DNA of 64,000 nucleotides from Acanthornis magna (GCA_036785705.1 JAWUZG010000029.1:11175501-11239500); one strand, 5' to 3'; shown: positions 1 to 11,938, numbered from the stretch's first letter. Translations and numbers: made by a program. Notes: generated by a model not told the origin, from the sequence alone.

Positions 1-545
1 TAGAAGTGCATTATCCAATACAAGAGGTCAAATGATTATTGTATTCTTTCTTATACATTAGGTTTGGATATGCTCCAGTTTTACTTGCCTGGAATTTTTC
101 TTGAGATGTGCACATGTTGCAGCAACGCTAGGCATGCCTGTAAACAGGAAGGCTAATTATTACCGCAATATGGATGAGGTAATGGAGCGTGACTGTCAGG
201 AGTGCAACTGGTGAGCAGGCAGATAACAGGCTAACGACTGAGACTTTGTCAGCAAACCGAGAGTTCTGTGTGAGATGCCTGCAGTGTTGTGCGCTGGGGA
301 TTTGGAGGCTGGAAATGGCCAAACACAGTGATTGGAGACACATGGTTTAAGTTGAACACATGCTGCTGGTGTTGATGGAGGCTTGACTGTGTGCTTAATG
401 AAACGAAACATTTTAACTAATGGGAAAGTACAGGCTGCAGTGTTTGAAGATTTGATTAAATATATGCAGACAGAAGCTGTGATCTGGCTACTTTCTTGGG
501 TAGCTACATCTGGACCCTCCCACATTCTGTTTGATCAAACAAACG
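1..545. other. Intergenic, nothing recognised
   Basis: This is AT-rich 5' flanking DNA of NPSR1. The open frames here are short and overlap on both strands, with no protein family resemblance. I see no repeat family that I can name. Confidence 0.5.
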
Positions 546-1115
546 TAGAATCACAGAGTCATAGAATGGTTGGGTTGCAAGGAACCTTAAAGATCCTTTA
601 GTTGCAGCATCCCTGTCATGGACAGGGACACCTTCCGCTACATCAGGCAGCTCAAAGCCCCATTCAGCCTGGCTTTGGACACTGGCCAGGGATGGGGCAT
701 CAACAGTTTCTCAGGACAACCTGTTCCAGTGCCTCATTATCCTCTTTGAAGAGAAATTTAAGAATTTCTTCCTAATATCTAAACCTGCCCTCTATCAGTT
801 TAAAGCCCTTCCCCTTGTCCTCTCACTACATGTAAAAAGTCCCTCTCTACCTCTCTTGAAGGCTGCCTTCAGGTACTGGAAAAATGCCATAAAGTCTCTT
901 CTCCAGACTGAGCAATCCCAACTCTTTCAGACAGTCCTCATAGGAGAGGTGCTCCAGACCTCTACTCATCTTCCTGGCCCTCTGGACTTGCTCCAACAGG
1001 CCCACATCCTTTCTATTTTCAGGGCTCCAAAGCTGGATGCAGAACTCCAGGCTGGATTTCTCTAGGGCAGAGGGGCAGAAACAACTCCCTTGCTGTGCTG
1101 GTCACTTGCTAGATG
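546..1115 (-). mobile_element. CR1 LINE fragment, 3' end (5'-truncated)
   Basis: The left edge carries the CR1 3'-terminal octamer motif in reverse (GAATCACAGAGTCATAGAAT, 547-566). It is followed by the characteristic reverse-strand text of the CR1 3' region: a CATGGACAGGGACACC block near 618, CCTGTTCCAGTG near 721, and AGGAGAGGTGCTCCAG near 942. The element therefore lies on the minus strand, with its 3' end at left and truncation at about 1115, the usual 5'-truncated CR1 form. CR1 is the dominant avian LINE and inserts without regular target-site duplications. The copy has many substitutions and indels relative to the consensus I remember, so it is old and carries no usable ORF. Subfamily not assigned. 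Confidence 0.9.
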
Positions 1116-2038
1116 TTGTACAGACAAAGGCTTTCAGGTGAGGATGGCCTTGAGGGAAGGCTGTGGTTAACTGGAACTGAGGATGTAGGATCTATCTCCT
1201 CTCAGTGAGAGAGAGACGGAGAATTAATCTACTAATTGTGGCTAGTGGGTACACGTTTGTGGAAAAACCAGTTACAGAGCTGAGCACCAAGAGACACTGT
1301 GGAAGTGGCATATCCATCAAAACGTAGACCTTGATGCACATTTAGTTTAATAAGAGTAGATTTCTGTAAAAGATGGCTTTCGTTGTCCCTCAAGATATCT
1401 GCAGTTCTTGCACTCTTGGTATCTTGAGGGAAGAGTAATTCAAAACACACATAAAGCTCAGAGAAGGTTGTACAATATGAATTTATATTGAAGAGGTCTT
1501 TCCGTGATCAGTACTGTGGAAAGAGTTAAAAAAAACAACCTATTTAAAGCAGGATAATAGCCTTTACCTCTGGCTCTAGAGGAAATACATGTCCAACATG
1601 TTATATTACTCACAGATAGGATTCTAATGATTAAAGCCCAACACAAATCAACTCATCAAACTTGTTAATGAAAGCATTCCTTTGATTTAAATTGCTCAGT
1701 AAAGTGGTCATGTGGAAATTTTAATGGGCAGCATGCTTGTAAAAAATAAAGGAAAATATGTAAATATTTTGTCCAATATTGCTTTCAGGTGAGTATAGCA
1801 CAGCACCTGAACAGATACAAGTTGGAACATGGCAACATTGTCCTGTTCAGCTTTGATAGTATTATTATTAAATTGCAGTTTCATGTTCGATGAGGCAGAG
1901 GGGAACAAGTTCCCTAAGGGAGAGTGTTCCCAGAAGGTTGCTGGAGGAACCAGAGTCAGGAGAGAGTAGCTGGAGAAAAATTCAGCTGAGAATATGTGGA
2001 GCTGTGCCAAGAGCTCCTGGGTCAGGAAGAATATTCAT
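1116..2038. other. Intergenic, nothing recognised
   Basis: AT-rich sequence between two CR1 fragments. No gene, RNA or repeat that I can support. Confidence 0.5.
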
Positions 2039-2159
2039 GGAATCATAGAATGGCTTGGGTTTGAAGGGTCCTTAAAGACCATCTAGTTCCAAGCTCCCTG
2101 CCATGGGCAGGGACACTTTCCACTGGACCAGGTTGCTCAAAGCTCCATCCAGCACCATC
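2039..2159 (-). mobile_element. CR1 LINE fragment, short 3' end
   Basis: Starts with GGAATCATAGAATGGC at 2039, the reversed CR1 3' octamer region. It continues with the block ending CCATGGGCAGGGACACTTTCC (near 2100) and a CAGGTTGCTCAAAGC block. Only about 120 bp of the 3' end is present. It lies in the same minus orientation as the larger copy at 546-1115, but overlaps the same consensus part, so it is a separate insertion. Confidence 0.88.
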
Positions 2160-2839
2160 CTATATTGCAGCAGAGCTCTCAAGTGAATTGCCTGAGGAGA
2201 CAATTCTGCAAGAAGCTCCAACCACAGAGGGCATGCAGGCTTGCCAAGGATGGGGGAACAGACGAAGGTGAGTGTTTGTGGGTTTTCATGAGAGGAAAAT
2301 CAAGTCTTGCCTCTCTTTCCATCCTTTGGGGTCCCTCTTGGGGTCCCTTTGGGAAATTGCGTGCTGTGAGCAGTCTGTGGAGTGAGTCTAGACTGTCCTC
2401 TGAGGAAAGTGGAAACAAGGGCTGTTTAGGCAGCAAACCTGGATATATCCTACCAGCATAGCAAGTAGGATGGCTCACTAAGGGTAAGTTTGGAGGGCTG
2501 CAGTTTAATGTGGCACTGAACAAGGTGTTTGCTGGGTCCCACACTCCTGGGGAAGAGAGAATTTCTCACCTGAGATAAACTTGGTAAGGCTGCTGAGATC
2601 AAAGACCAATCCTTTATCCAGGGTTCAGTGAGTTACAGCTTTTGAAGTTGTTATCAAATATTCCTGAGCTTACAGTCCAGCAAGGAGTTAAAGCAGAAAA
2701 TCAAAGGGGATTCATGCTTTTTTTTCTAGACCACAGTAGATCTACCAAATCCAATCCAGACAGAAAGTGTATGCGTGTGTTTAGGGAATAATATTTCAGA
2801 TGCATTAAAATAAAAACAACCTCAAAACAATCTTATGTT
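2160..2839. other. Intergenic, nothing recognised
   Basis: The frames of about 100 codons here overlap on opposite strands and resemble no family. No named repeat seen. Confidence 0.5.
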
Positions 2840-3113
2840 TGAAAGTGGGTTTTAGTGGTGGTTTTGGTGGTTTGGGTTTGTGGGTTTTTGGGGGGTTTTT
2901 TTGTTTGGGGTTTTTAGTTTTGGGGTTTTTTTTGTTTTTGTTTGGGTTTTTTGGTGTGTGTGTATGTTTTGTTTTTGTGGGGTTTTTTTCCTTTTTTTTT
3001 TCTAGGTTTTCTTTTGATTTTGTTTTTGGGGTTTTTTTGGCTTGTTTTTTTGGATTTTCTTGGTTTTTTGTTTTGTTTGTTTTTTGTTTTGTTTGGTGGG
3101 GTTTTTTTCCTTT
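2840..3113 (+). repeat. Strand-asymmetric T/G-rich low-complexity tract
   Basis: About 270 bp made almost wholly of T and G on the plus strand, with G-runs of 2-6 separated by T-runs, few A and very few C. Long frames occur on both strands only because the composition excludes stops. The predicted peptides (Phe/Gly-rich on plus, Lys/Pro/Thr-rich on minus) are artefacts. The tract probably derives from expansion and drift of a GTTT/GGTTTT-type simple repeat. Confidence 0.85.
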
Positions 3114-5799
3114 AGTACCATCTAGCAAAGGCTGCTTTCTTCAGCTATGCTAGGAGTGACAGATGCAATAGAGGTGACATAGAAAAGCACATGGCCACCC
3201 ATTGGTCATTTGAGGTGCAGTAGAGAGGGCATTTTTTACTCAATCCATTCCCTTGGCTATGCAAGGGTAGGAGAAAGTTTTTGTACAGCACTGGGGTTTG
3301 AAGTGGAAGGACCATATATGGATCAAGACCACTCTGCAGCATCTCAGACCTCTTCTGTTATTAAAAACCCACATTGATATACTTAATTCAGTTCTGTGTA
3401 AATGTAGGCAGACAGCTCTTCAACCTCTGGTGAATTCATAAAATGGTGCTTGCAGTGTAAGTTACAGCAACAGTTGAGCTGCAGTAAGGGAGAAAATGGC
3501 AAAAAAACCATTTCCCAAGAATGGTCTTAGTGGTATAACAGTGATGAAGAAGAAAAATCAGTATTTCAGTGAGCGAACCAGTCTGTGAAAACTTGCTCAA
3601 TACATCATCCTGAGAAAACTGCTGCACTTTCTTTTGAATCCTAAGTAACTTCCTTCAACAACACATTCTCAGTTAAATCCTTATTCAAGAAGGATACTGC
3701 AACACAAGCTTTGTATTTCATGGTCACTTCTTTGTATTTCATAGTCACTACTACAAAAAGTGCAGCAAATTGCTTCCTTGATTTGTCCTTGATTTGGTCA
3801 CTCTTAAGTGTTTACAAATCATTGTCCTGCAAAATAATTGATTCAATGGTGTTAGGACTTGAAACTTTGAACAAATGCTGAAATTATGAACACTTGAGAC
3901 ATATAAGAATAGTGACAATGGTCATTACCATCAACAAAAATAAAGGGAAGACAGATTTACTGATTGAGCGTTTTGCCTCAAGGCTAAAGAAATAAGTATG
4001 CTGTTGCAGGACAAATTGTTCTCTGGACATTAAAACGATACATTTTAAATAAGAAGGAGATGTTTTCCCTCTATTTTTTGAAGTTAAAATTAGCACAATC
4101 TCTCATATAATTCTTAAGGCATGATATGTATGTCTCCTTAAAATAATGGTTGTGAAATACCAGACTATATTCGCTACACTGTCCTCCTATATAGCAGGAG
4201 CCACCATGTGAAATAAATTGTTCATGCAATTTGGTGGCTGTACCATACATTTTGGTAGCTTCTGTATGTGCTCCTCTGTGTGTATGTTGGTGTTGCTCAG
4301 GAAAATGGAAAATCATCCCAACAGGAAAAAAAGCATTTTCCTTTGTAGGTGCTGTGTAAAGATACCAGCACTTTCCAGTGGACTCAAAAGTTGAGAATTG
4401 GAAAGGTGTACAGTGTGATTATAGGTTTTAGTTTTTTAGAAAATCAAGCTAAAAGCCCTCTTTTTATGTCTTACAAATAACATTCAAATTAAAGTCTTTT
4501 TAAGCAACATTTTGAGCCCACGGATTTTGACCATTTTATAAAACACGTGACTGCAACATAAAATGACCTGAAGCACAGATCCTGAAACAGAAGTGGGCAT
4601 GGGATACCACTGAAGGAATTAGTGATGAAGCCTGCTAAGACAGCTACAAAGACTCTCCAGTGTGAACAGTGCTATAAGGAACCTCATGGCATTTTATTAA
4701 AAGGTCAGCTTTAACTGTCGGGTTGTTTCTTCTCCTGAAGCTTTATAAATGTAATTGAAAAAAAGATAAAGAGTAAACACTGTATGAACATATGCATTTC
4801 ATCAGTTGTGTGCAGTGGTCACAGATAGCAGTCCTACTCTCAAATTTGGACAATGGTAGCACAAAGTTTTGTGTAACACACGCATAAAGAGAGACATCCT
4901 TTGCTCAGAAAACAAAGATAATGAATTCACAGAAAAAATGTTAAACATAGCTGACCTCGAAAGTACAGTTAAAGAATTGAAATTTCTTTCTTCCAATTTT
5001 AATATTTCATGCTTTATGCAGAGACCTGGATGCCCTGAGAAAGAATCTAGCCAATGCATTGCAGATGAACCAAGTCTCAATAAGCAAGAAGCTACAGTAA
5101 GTTTCTGAAGCCTCAGATGAAAGGATGCAACTTGGCTGTATCAACAGCCAAAAATTATTCTGTCTAGTCCAACTATGTAAGTACATGTTGCTGGCATTTA
5201 GTATTATCAGTCTTTTTGAGGGATGAAACAGCTGAGCAAATAAAAGAGATGTTGTATCAAGCTCCTTAATTTATCTATCAATTTTTGAAGTACATTTTCA
5301 GTTGCAAAAGTCTTGTAACTAATTAAGTTTAAAAATAGTCAAAAGGACTGTAATATTTCCATTTTAAATTCCATCTGTTTGTTAGTTAAATGGGAACTGA
5401 ACCTGAATCCATTAAATACGAATTAACTAAAGTCTAAATTAAACCTAAATAAACCTAAATAAATGATTGAACTCTTTCCTCCCTTATTTTATAATCCCAG
5501 CCTCTGGATATCCTGGTTCAAGACATCCTGGCATCCGTTGCTCTCCAGTGGAAACTGTTTGCATCGTTAACTTCAGTAGAGGTAAGATGTGTCCTGTGGT
5601 CTGCACTTAGGTAGTGCCACCACGCAAAGCTCTCAGAGCATTTGACAAATCTTGCATAACTTTCACAGAGGTCTTGCCCTGTCAAGGTGCATGAACATCT
5701 TTACATTTTCATTTAAGCCAAATGAACTTTATGTATTTTGCAACTCCGTACATGTAAGCTCTTTGCTTGATAATATCCAAAAGGATGTGTTGTAAGTGC
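3114..5799. other. Intergenic, no gene recognised
   Basis: AT-rich flanking DNA. The only structures I see are small ones: the 21-bp tandem duplication at 3709-3750, and short reiterations such as the repeated CCTAAATAAA near 5440-5460. No coding exon recognised. Confidence 0.5.
3709..3750. repeat. 21-bp tandem duplication (2 copies)
   Basis: CTTTGTATTTCATGGTCACT (3709) recurs 21 bp later with one G-to-A change and a different last base. It looks like a local slippage duplication. Confidence 0.85.
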
Positions 5800-6399
5800 T
5801 GTGGTTTCACCCTAGCCAGCAGCCAAGCCCCATGCAACCACTCGCTCACTTCCCCACCAGTGGGTTCGGGGAGAAAATCCCAAGGGTAAAAGACAGAAAA
5901 CTCATGTGTTGAGGTAAAGGCAGTTTAATAGAGAAAGCAAAAGCTGCACTCACAAGCAGAGCAAAACAAGGGATGGATTCACTGCTTCCCATGGGCAGGA
6001 AGGTGTTCAGCCATCTCCAGGAGAGCAGGGCCCTATCACACACATCAGCTACTTGGGAAGACAAACACCACCACTCCAAATGTCCTCCCTTTCCTCCGTC
6101 TTCCCCCCACTTTATATACTCCACATGATGTCACATGGTCTGGAATGTCCCTTTGGTCAGTTTGGGTCACCTGTCCTGGCTGTGTCTCCACCCAACCTCC
6201 CATGCCACGTGACCGGAGTGGTAGTAGGAAAAGCAGAAAAGTTCTTGGCTCTGTGTTATCCCTGCAATAACAGCAGTAACAAAACCTCTCTATGTTATCA
6301 ACCCCATGTTCAGCACAAACCCAAAACTCAGCACCACCCCTCCACCCCCATACCAGCCACTGTGAGGAAAATCAGCTCTACCCAGCCAAAACCAGCACA
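5800..6399 (-). mobile_element. Solo ERV LTR (avian endogenous retrovirus), minus strand
   Basis: The segment begins TGTGGTTTCACCC and ends AAAACCAGCACA, giving TG...CA LTR ends, and its whole text resembles a widespread avian ERV LTR read in reverse. Read on the minus strand it shows, in order, U3, a TATA box (TATATAAA, complement of 6111-6118) and a poly(A) signal ATTAAA (complement of 5924-5929), then U5. That order fixes the orientation. About 600 bp long, with no internal gag, pol or env on either side, so it is a solo LTR left by LTR-LTR recombination. The flanks (AGTGC at left, GTGTG at right) are not an exact 5-bp duplication. A T-rich tract follows directly. Resemblance is from memory, so the exact family is uncertain. 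Confidence 0.85.
6111..6118 (-). promoter_or_regulatory. LTR TATA box
   Basis: TATATAAA on the minus strand inside the LTR at 5800-6399, about 190 bases upstream of the LTR poly(A) signal. This is the expected U3 core promoter element. Its present activity is unknown. Confidence 0.6.
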
Positions 6400-6416
6400 G
6401 TGTGAAAGGGGGTTGG

Positions 6417-6485
6417 TTTTTCCTTTCCTTATTTTTTTTTCCTTTTCTTTTTTAAATTTTTTTTTTCTTTTTAATTTTTTTTTTA
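6417..6485. repeat. T-rich/pyrimidine tract
   Basis: Mostly T with scattered C and a few A, abutting the end of the LTR. It accounts for the lysine-rich stretch of the minus-strand open frame that crosses it. Confidence 0.8.
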
Positions 6486-7729
6486 TCTGACCTTGCTTAT
6501 GACCCTTAGGTTGAAAAGGAGGGCATCCTGTCCACTTCCCTTCAGCTTCATGGTACATTGGTAACCATAGAGATGTTTTCTCTGTGAACATATGAGACTC
6601 AAAACTTGCACAGCCTTGTATCATGTAAGCCCAGCCAGTTTGGTAGACTGGAGAAGAAAGGAAATTCTTGGAAGTCCTGACTCCAGGTTCAACCAGCTGA
6701 TTAGAAAGCAACATGCCAAAACTTTGGACTGAGTGTAATAACTGTTGACTTAGTGTTAAAGAAATGATGACAGACCACTTAGTGTTAAAGAAATGGTGAT
6801 GGACAGCAAACATTTTTGTCACACTCTTTTGCCCATACCTTTGTGGGGGGAGAAAGAAATAGAAGGAAATAGGAGGGATAAACCAATATTCCATTGCAGA
6901 GAAATGATGAAAAGGTTATGTTTGCGTCTTAGCAACTCATTTCAAGATTGATGCCTAGCTGGAGGGGTGCTGCTGACTTATGGCAGGATTTGACTGTGGC
7001 ACTGAATTTATGTTACTTGGCAACGGTAACACACATTAAGTAGGAATGCAGCACACCTCCTGGCTAGACCAGCCTGCATCCCTTCAGTCATGCACACCAC
7101 TATGGGAGACAGGTTGGATCTGTGGCTTCTGCCAAATTCCTTGCAAAATTTAAGTGCAGATGCTTCTCAATAAAAATCAAAGGTTATTTTAGCTATATTT
7201 CTTTTCCAAAAATATTTGTCATAACACAGGGAGGACCCTTGCTTTTCTTTCAAGGACATGAAATGCTTAGCACATCTGGCCTTATAAAGTCTCTCTGCAG
7301 GACACAAGGCACTGAGTTACACAAACTCTCAGGATGGAGCTGATGTCTGATGTGCTTTTGCCACCTTGCAGGAATTTGTCTTTTCCAGTGCAGATGAGGA
7401 GGGTAATGTTTCTCATAGTGTTAAGAGACATTCATAGATGTATAAAGAAAGTCACCAAAAAAAGAAAAATAAAGAACACTCATTAGGAATAGCTGATGTT
7501 TACCAATTTGTTCAAAAGGTTTGTTCAATGAATTTTCTTACTATTATGTCAGACCAATTTGCTTAAGTTCTATATTTTTAAATTTGTTGCCTAAAGTAAT
7601 GAACAGCAAGCAATTTTTAAAAGCCCCACCATAAGCAGAGCAAGAAGGAGAAAAGGAATCCCATGCACCTGCAGATGAAAGTAGGCTGAAGCAGGATTCC
7701 TCCATCTACCCTCCACTCCTCTCTCTGCC
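6486..7729. other. Intergenic, nothing recognised
   Basis: Contains the 29-bp tandem duplication at 6748-6805. Otherwise AT-rich sequence between two ERV LTRs with no gene or named repeat. An internal proviral region linking the two LTRs was looked for, but nothing resembling gag, pol or env was seen. Confidence 0.5.
6748..6805. repeat. 29-bp tandem duplication (2 copies)
   Basis: ACTTAGTGTTAAAGAAATG occurs at 6748 and again 29 bases later at 6777. The two units differ at a few positions near their ends. A local duplication. Confidence 0.85.
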
Positions 7730-8352
7730 TGTGATGGTCGACCTTGGCTGGCTGTCAGTTGCCCACGAAGCTGCTCACTTTTTCCTCATCCTCAGTAGAG
7801 CAGAAGGAGAAAATAAAATGAAAAAAATCATGAGCTGAGATAAGGACAAGGATGTCACTTACCAATCACTCTCATGGGTGACTCAACTTGGGGAATAGTA
7901 ATTTGCCAGTTAATAACAAAGGAGGATGATGAGAAGTTAAACATAATAACCTTCCCCCCACTCCCCACCTCATTCTTCTCAGGCTCAGCTTCACTCCTGA
8001 CTCTTCCACCTCCCCGTCACTGCCCAAGTGTCACATGGGAATGGGAAATAGGGATTGTGGTCTGTTGACCACCCTTCTCTCTCCTTGTCCTTCGTCCTCT
8101 CACATTACCCCTACATCATATAGAATTCCACCTATAGGAGACAGACCTTCTTCAGCGTGGGCTCTTCCCATTGGCTGCAGGTCTTCAAGAAGTGCTCTAG
8201 CATGGATCGTTACTATGGGGTTCTGTTCCTTGGGAATGAACTACTCCTGTACTGTGGGTCCCCCATGGGCCACAAATCTTGCCAGAATAGTCTCTGAGCA
8301 GAGTATTTGGAAACAGTCCTGGGAAAGGTGTTGCAACAAAGCACCCTTCTGC
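7730..8352 (-). mobile_element. ERV LTR (ERVL-like), diverged and probably truncated
   Basis: Starts TGTGATGGTCGACCTTGG and runs through blocks matching the reverse of a common avian LTR: a GCTGAGATAAGGACAAGG block near 7834, GACTCAACTTGGGGAATAG near 7881, a CCTTCCCCCCACTCCCC stretch near 7951, and repeated 'CAGCGTGGG...CCCATTGG...CTGCAGG' style units from about 8150. The last type is a tandem feature of this LTR class. The right edge is uncertain because the expected ...CA terminus is not clear. A 9-bp direct repeat CTCTCTGCC lies immediately left (7721-7729) and at 8353-8361, which may be coincidental CT-rich sequence. No internal proviral genes. It shares the reversed 'GAGTTGAGATAAG' motif with the other LTRs in the window. 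Confidence 0.75.
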
Positions 8353-10726
8353 CTCTCTGCCATTGGTGGGAAAGAGCTGCCTGGAAGGACAAATAAGTTG
8401 CATCTGACACTTCAGATTCGCTCAGTGTGGCTTTTAGGGCTGCATAAAAAACATGCCCCCTTGAACAGAAGAGGACATAAAATTCAGGAACTTTAAGCAG
8501 TGACAATTTCAGCAGCTGAGGGTATACATGTCAGAGATTTAAAATGAGTGGGCAGAGAAAATAAATACCAAAAAAACTTCCACACGTGGAAGAGAAGGGC
8601 TATCTTGCCTCCCAAACAAACCTCATTTGAAAACATTCGAAAAATATTTAGTAGAGTTTGCAAGCTAAAAGAGGAGGACACCTGCAGTTGAAATGTAGCA
8701 AGGGGTGCAGAGCATTAACATTTCTCTTTCGTGCCATTGCATGCACAAACATATAAACAATATACATTCCGACAGATTGGCATATAGTAGTGGATTTGGA
8801 GGAAATGAAGAAGGAGAGAATCATGACAAAACATTTATTTTGCTTTTGCATTGCAAAATGAGAACTATGTAGCAGTTTAATAAAACATAATTTCCATTAT
8901 AACTAACTAAGCTACGTTTGCATTACAATGCAGTGCAATGTGAATGCTCTGTGTATGGCCTAAAGATTTCATGAGAAGATCAACTTTTAATCAGCTAAGG
9001 TCTAAAGCTCTACAGCTACTCTGAGCCAAAGTTACATTGCCAAGGCTACTCAGTTGAAGCTTTCTGAATGTCATTCCTCTTACACATTCATTAAATAACA
9101 TTGTCTTTCATTAGAAGCAGGACTGAGCAAAGAACTTAAAAAACCAGAAATCTGATGATTCAGTCTGGGGGTCTGAAGAATCAGAATTTCCTCAGTTTTG
9201 CTTGCATTATCACAAGGAAAGTTGAGGGTGTCAGTTTAACTCAGAAAATCAACTCGTTTTTATTTTGTATTTTTTCAAACAAAGAATAAATATTTTTGGT
9301 TAAATTCTGGGAGTTTGAGTTTATGAAGATGCTCAGTAAATAAAATAATAGGAAAAAGACAATTGCTGGGAAACATTAGTTTAAAAAGCCTTTCCCCCCC
9401 AAGTTAGCCAGGAATATAGTGAGAAAGAGAAAAGAAGGGGAAAAATGTCCCCAAAACTAACATAACAGTAAAAATCTGATAATGAAAGATGCTCATTAAA
9501 TATGTTCTTAAGCTAACAGAGCTGGTGGAAAAACCTTTGTTTGAAAAAATATTGAAAACATGATGTGAGAACACAGAATCCATGTGGGTATTTTTTGCTT
9601 CTCTGCTGCAGAAGGGTATTGCTGTATAGGTTTACCTTACCTTAAAATGATCTCCAGTTCTAACAAAAAAGACTGGTTAGGAAAACTACTGGAAAGATGA
9701 TGCTTCATGATGGCAGATTTAGGTTAAATTTTGAAGTTATGACTAGATAGCTTTTAAATTAATGGAAAAAATACTGATCTATTTTTAAAATACAGTACCT
9801 TTTTGTGACAATACTGTTTTCAATGTGATCTTTCTTGCTCTCTGGCTGACTTCTCAGAAAGGAAAAGAGAACAGAATAGGAGAATGGAAGCTGAATAACA
9901 GTACATCCTGTTCTTTGGGAAGTATAAGTGAACAAACAATTATACACTAGCTACAAAGATAGGCAGAGAAAAATTGCCAGGAATGTGCAAAAATGAAAAC
10001 AATTTAAGAAATGTTATAAAATCAATCAAACTTTAAAAAAAATTTTTGCTATGCAATAGTTTGTAATTGGATGATTATTTATTATGGTAGCAATTGGGCA
10101 CCAACAGAAAGCAACACAATGTTCTGGTGATGTAACAATGCTGTTATTGTGTTTCTGGGCAAATAAAAGGTCTTTGATGAAGAGCTCTGCAGCTTATACA
10201 ATTGATGTGAGCTTTGGGAAAGCAAAATAACACTGCAGTTGTCTTTCCCAGCTCAAAAACCTGTACCTGCCTACTTGCAGTGCTCTCCTGGAAAACTCCC
10301 TTTGGCCACTAGCAACTGTGTAACAGTGACATAGTGGCAGGGCAAGTGTTAAGGACTTTCTGATGTCCCTGCTGAGATGTTTCAGGGTGGGATGCACCCA
10401 CACTAAGAACAAGGGATGCCAGGACAGCAGTTTATAAAGGTCTTTAAGGAGCTCCAGGGTATGTGATACCTTTACAAAAAGGAAGAGCTGCAGCAGATCA
10501 GTCACTAAGGGTGCCTTTCACAGCTGCCCAAGCACAGAAAGGATTCCCTGTCTCATCAGAGAAAGTGCTGTGTCAATAATGTGCATTAACTGGACTGGGT
10601 GGAGGTAGAGAAAGGAATCCATGACATGGACAGTTTTGTCTGTTAACAACACATTAAGTGGTATTAAATGGTGCTTCCAAATATGTTAATGGTGGGTTTT
10701 GTTTGGTTTCTTGGATGGTAAATTAA

Positions 10727-10742
10727 TCTCTCTCTCTCTCTC
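10727..10742. repeat. (TC)8 microsatellite
   Basis: Uninterrupted TC dinucleotide run. Confidence 0.9.
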
Positions 10743-11122
10743 AGTGTCTATTACTGTTTTAAATGCAAATAGTATGTACATGGAGACAACAAGGATATAT
10801 ATGTCCAAAACCTGGTGAAAAAAACATATGTGTGTCTAAAACCCTATCCATGTACCAACAATGGAAAATATACTGTTTTTTGCAGGATGAAATTGTTACC
10901 CTACTGAATCTGTTGGGAAGTTTTCCACATATTTCAGAAGGAGCTTTAATTTTTTGTTGTTGATGTTGTTAGAAGACAATTATATTTTAATTCTAGATCT
11001 CCTACAAGATGCAGATTTAAAAAAAAAAAATCCAAATCCCTACCCTTGAAAAGATCCAGAAGAAAGATGAGTCAGTTTGCATAAAGAGAGAAGACCTAGA
11101 TGGTGTCATGGATTAAAATAGC

Positions 11123-11142
11123 TTTTTTTTTTTTTTTTTTTT
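11123..11142. repeat. Poly(T) run, 20 bases
   Basis: Homopolymer run. It could be the reversed tail of an old retroposed sequence, but nothing recognisable lies beside it. Confidence 0.9.
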
Positions 11143-11815
11143 AAGGAGGAAAGTGGTTATGAAAGTGATTTTGGGTAGCATAAAACACATGTTGAAAGAT
11201 GGAAGATTTTCAAATAAAATTTACAGCTTGGATATGAACCTGGAAGTTTGCTTTGTTTAGATTTTGACCCAGTATGTGAATGGAAAAGCTCTAAATTGAG
11301 TAAATTTGAAGTGAATTGCTAAAGATGGAAGAGGGATTAAGAAAGCATGTACCTTTCATTGCAAGACAGAGAAATTCAATAAATAAGGCTTACTAGCCTG
11401 TCATATTTTTGCTATCAGCAACATTCCCTCTAAAAATTAAACAGTTCTATAATGATCTCTAATATTTCTGTGCTGCTTCTGGGTGAAAAATGTCAAATAT
11501 GTACGTAGGTTGTGACATTTAAATAAAATGGCACCACATTTAAAACAAATCCTGAGATATAGCTGAAGAAAATTACAATAACATTTTTCCTCTTGGAAAA
11601 TAAATCACTGTTTACTAAATTAAAATCAGATGCAGAAGGTACGTCCTGCTTGCAGGAAGGTCAACTGCTGAGAACAGTGTCACTTCACCTAGATAATTTC
11701 AATCCTGTTAGGACTGCCAAGCACAGACCATTTTTACAGCTTGGCATAAATAATAAATGGGTGGTAAAAAGCCCCAGATGAGGGCACAGCAAATCTCATT
11801 GTCTTCTCTTTGCAG

Positions 11816-11938
11816 TGTGTTGTTGCGTGCAGCTGTTCAGAGCATGTAAAAACAGCTACCATGCCGTCCTGGCCGTGTTGTACATCGCTTCTGTCGCGTC
11901 AGTGTAATGGACTGATCAAAGCACCAACTGGTGGAGAG
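11816..11938 (+). other. Exon-like segment, unproven
   Basis: A 123-bp segment bounded by a plausible acceptor (pyrimidine-rich CATTGTCTTCTCTTTGCAG ending at 11815) and a donor (GAG|GTAATG at 11939). It is open through all 41 codons in the first frame and contains more CpG than its surroundings. The translation is Cys-rich and matches no family I know. It does not resemble NPSR1, nor BMPER, the gene that lies upstream in mammals. A 41-codon open frame between chance splice signals is not rare, so this is only a candidate exon, perhaps of a non-coding transcript. Confidence 0.2.

Larger units (their letters stand above)
8353..11815. other. Intergenic, nothing recognised apart from simple repeats
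   Basis: AT-rich flanking DNA. Simple sequence only: a (TC)8 run at 10727-10742, an A10 near 11019 and a T20 run at 11123-11142. No coding or RNA gene seen. Confidence 0.5.

Noticed and set aside
2805..3153. Overlapping open frames on both strands (Lys/Pro/Thr-rich and Phe/Gly-rich)
   Set aside because: Direct translation of a T/G low-complexity tract.
6328..6894. 188-codon minus-strand open frame, longest in the window
   Set aside because: It is composed of the LTR end, a T-rich tract giving a Lys-rich run, and unique sequence containing a tandem duplication. No family resemblance.
5800..8352. A single provirus bounded by LTRs at 5800 and 7730
   Set aside because: The two LTRs belong to different families by their end sequences and internal motifs, and the 1.3 kb between them has no retroviral genes.
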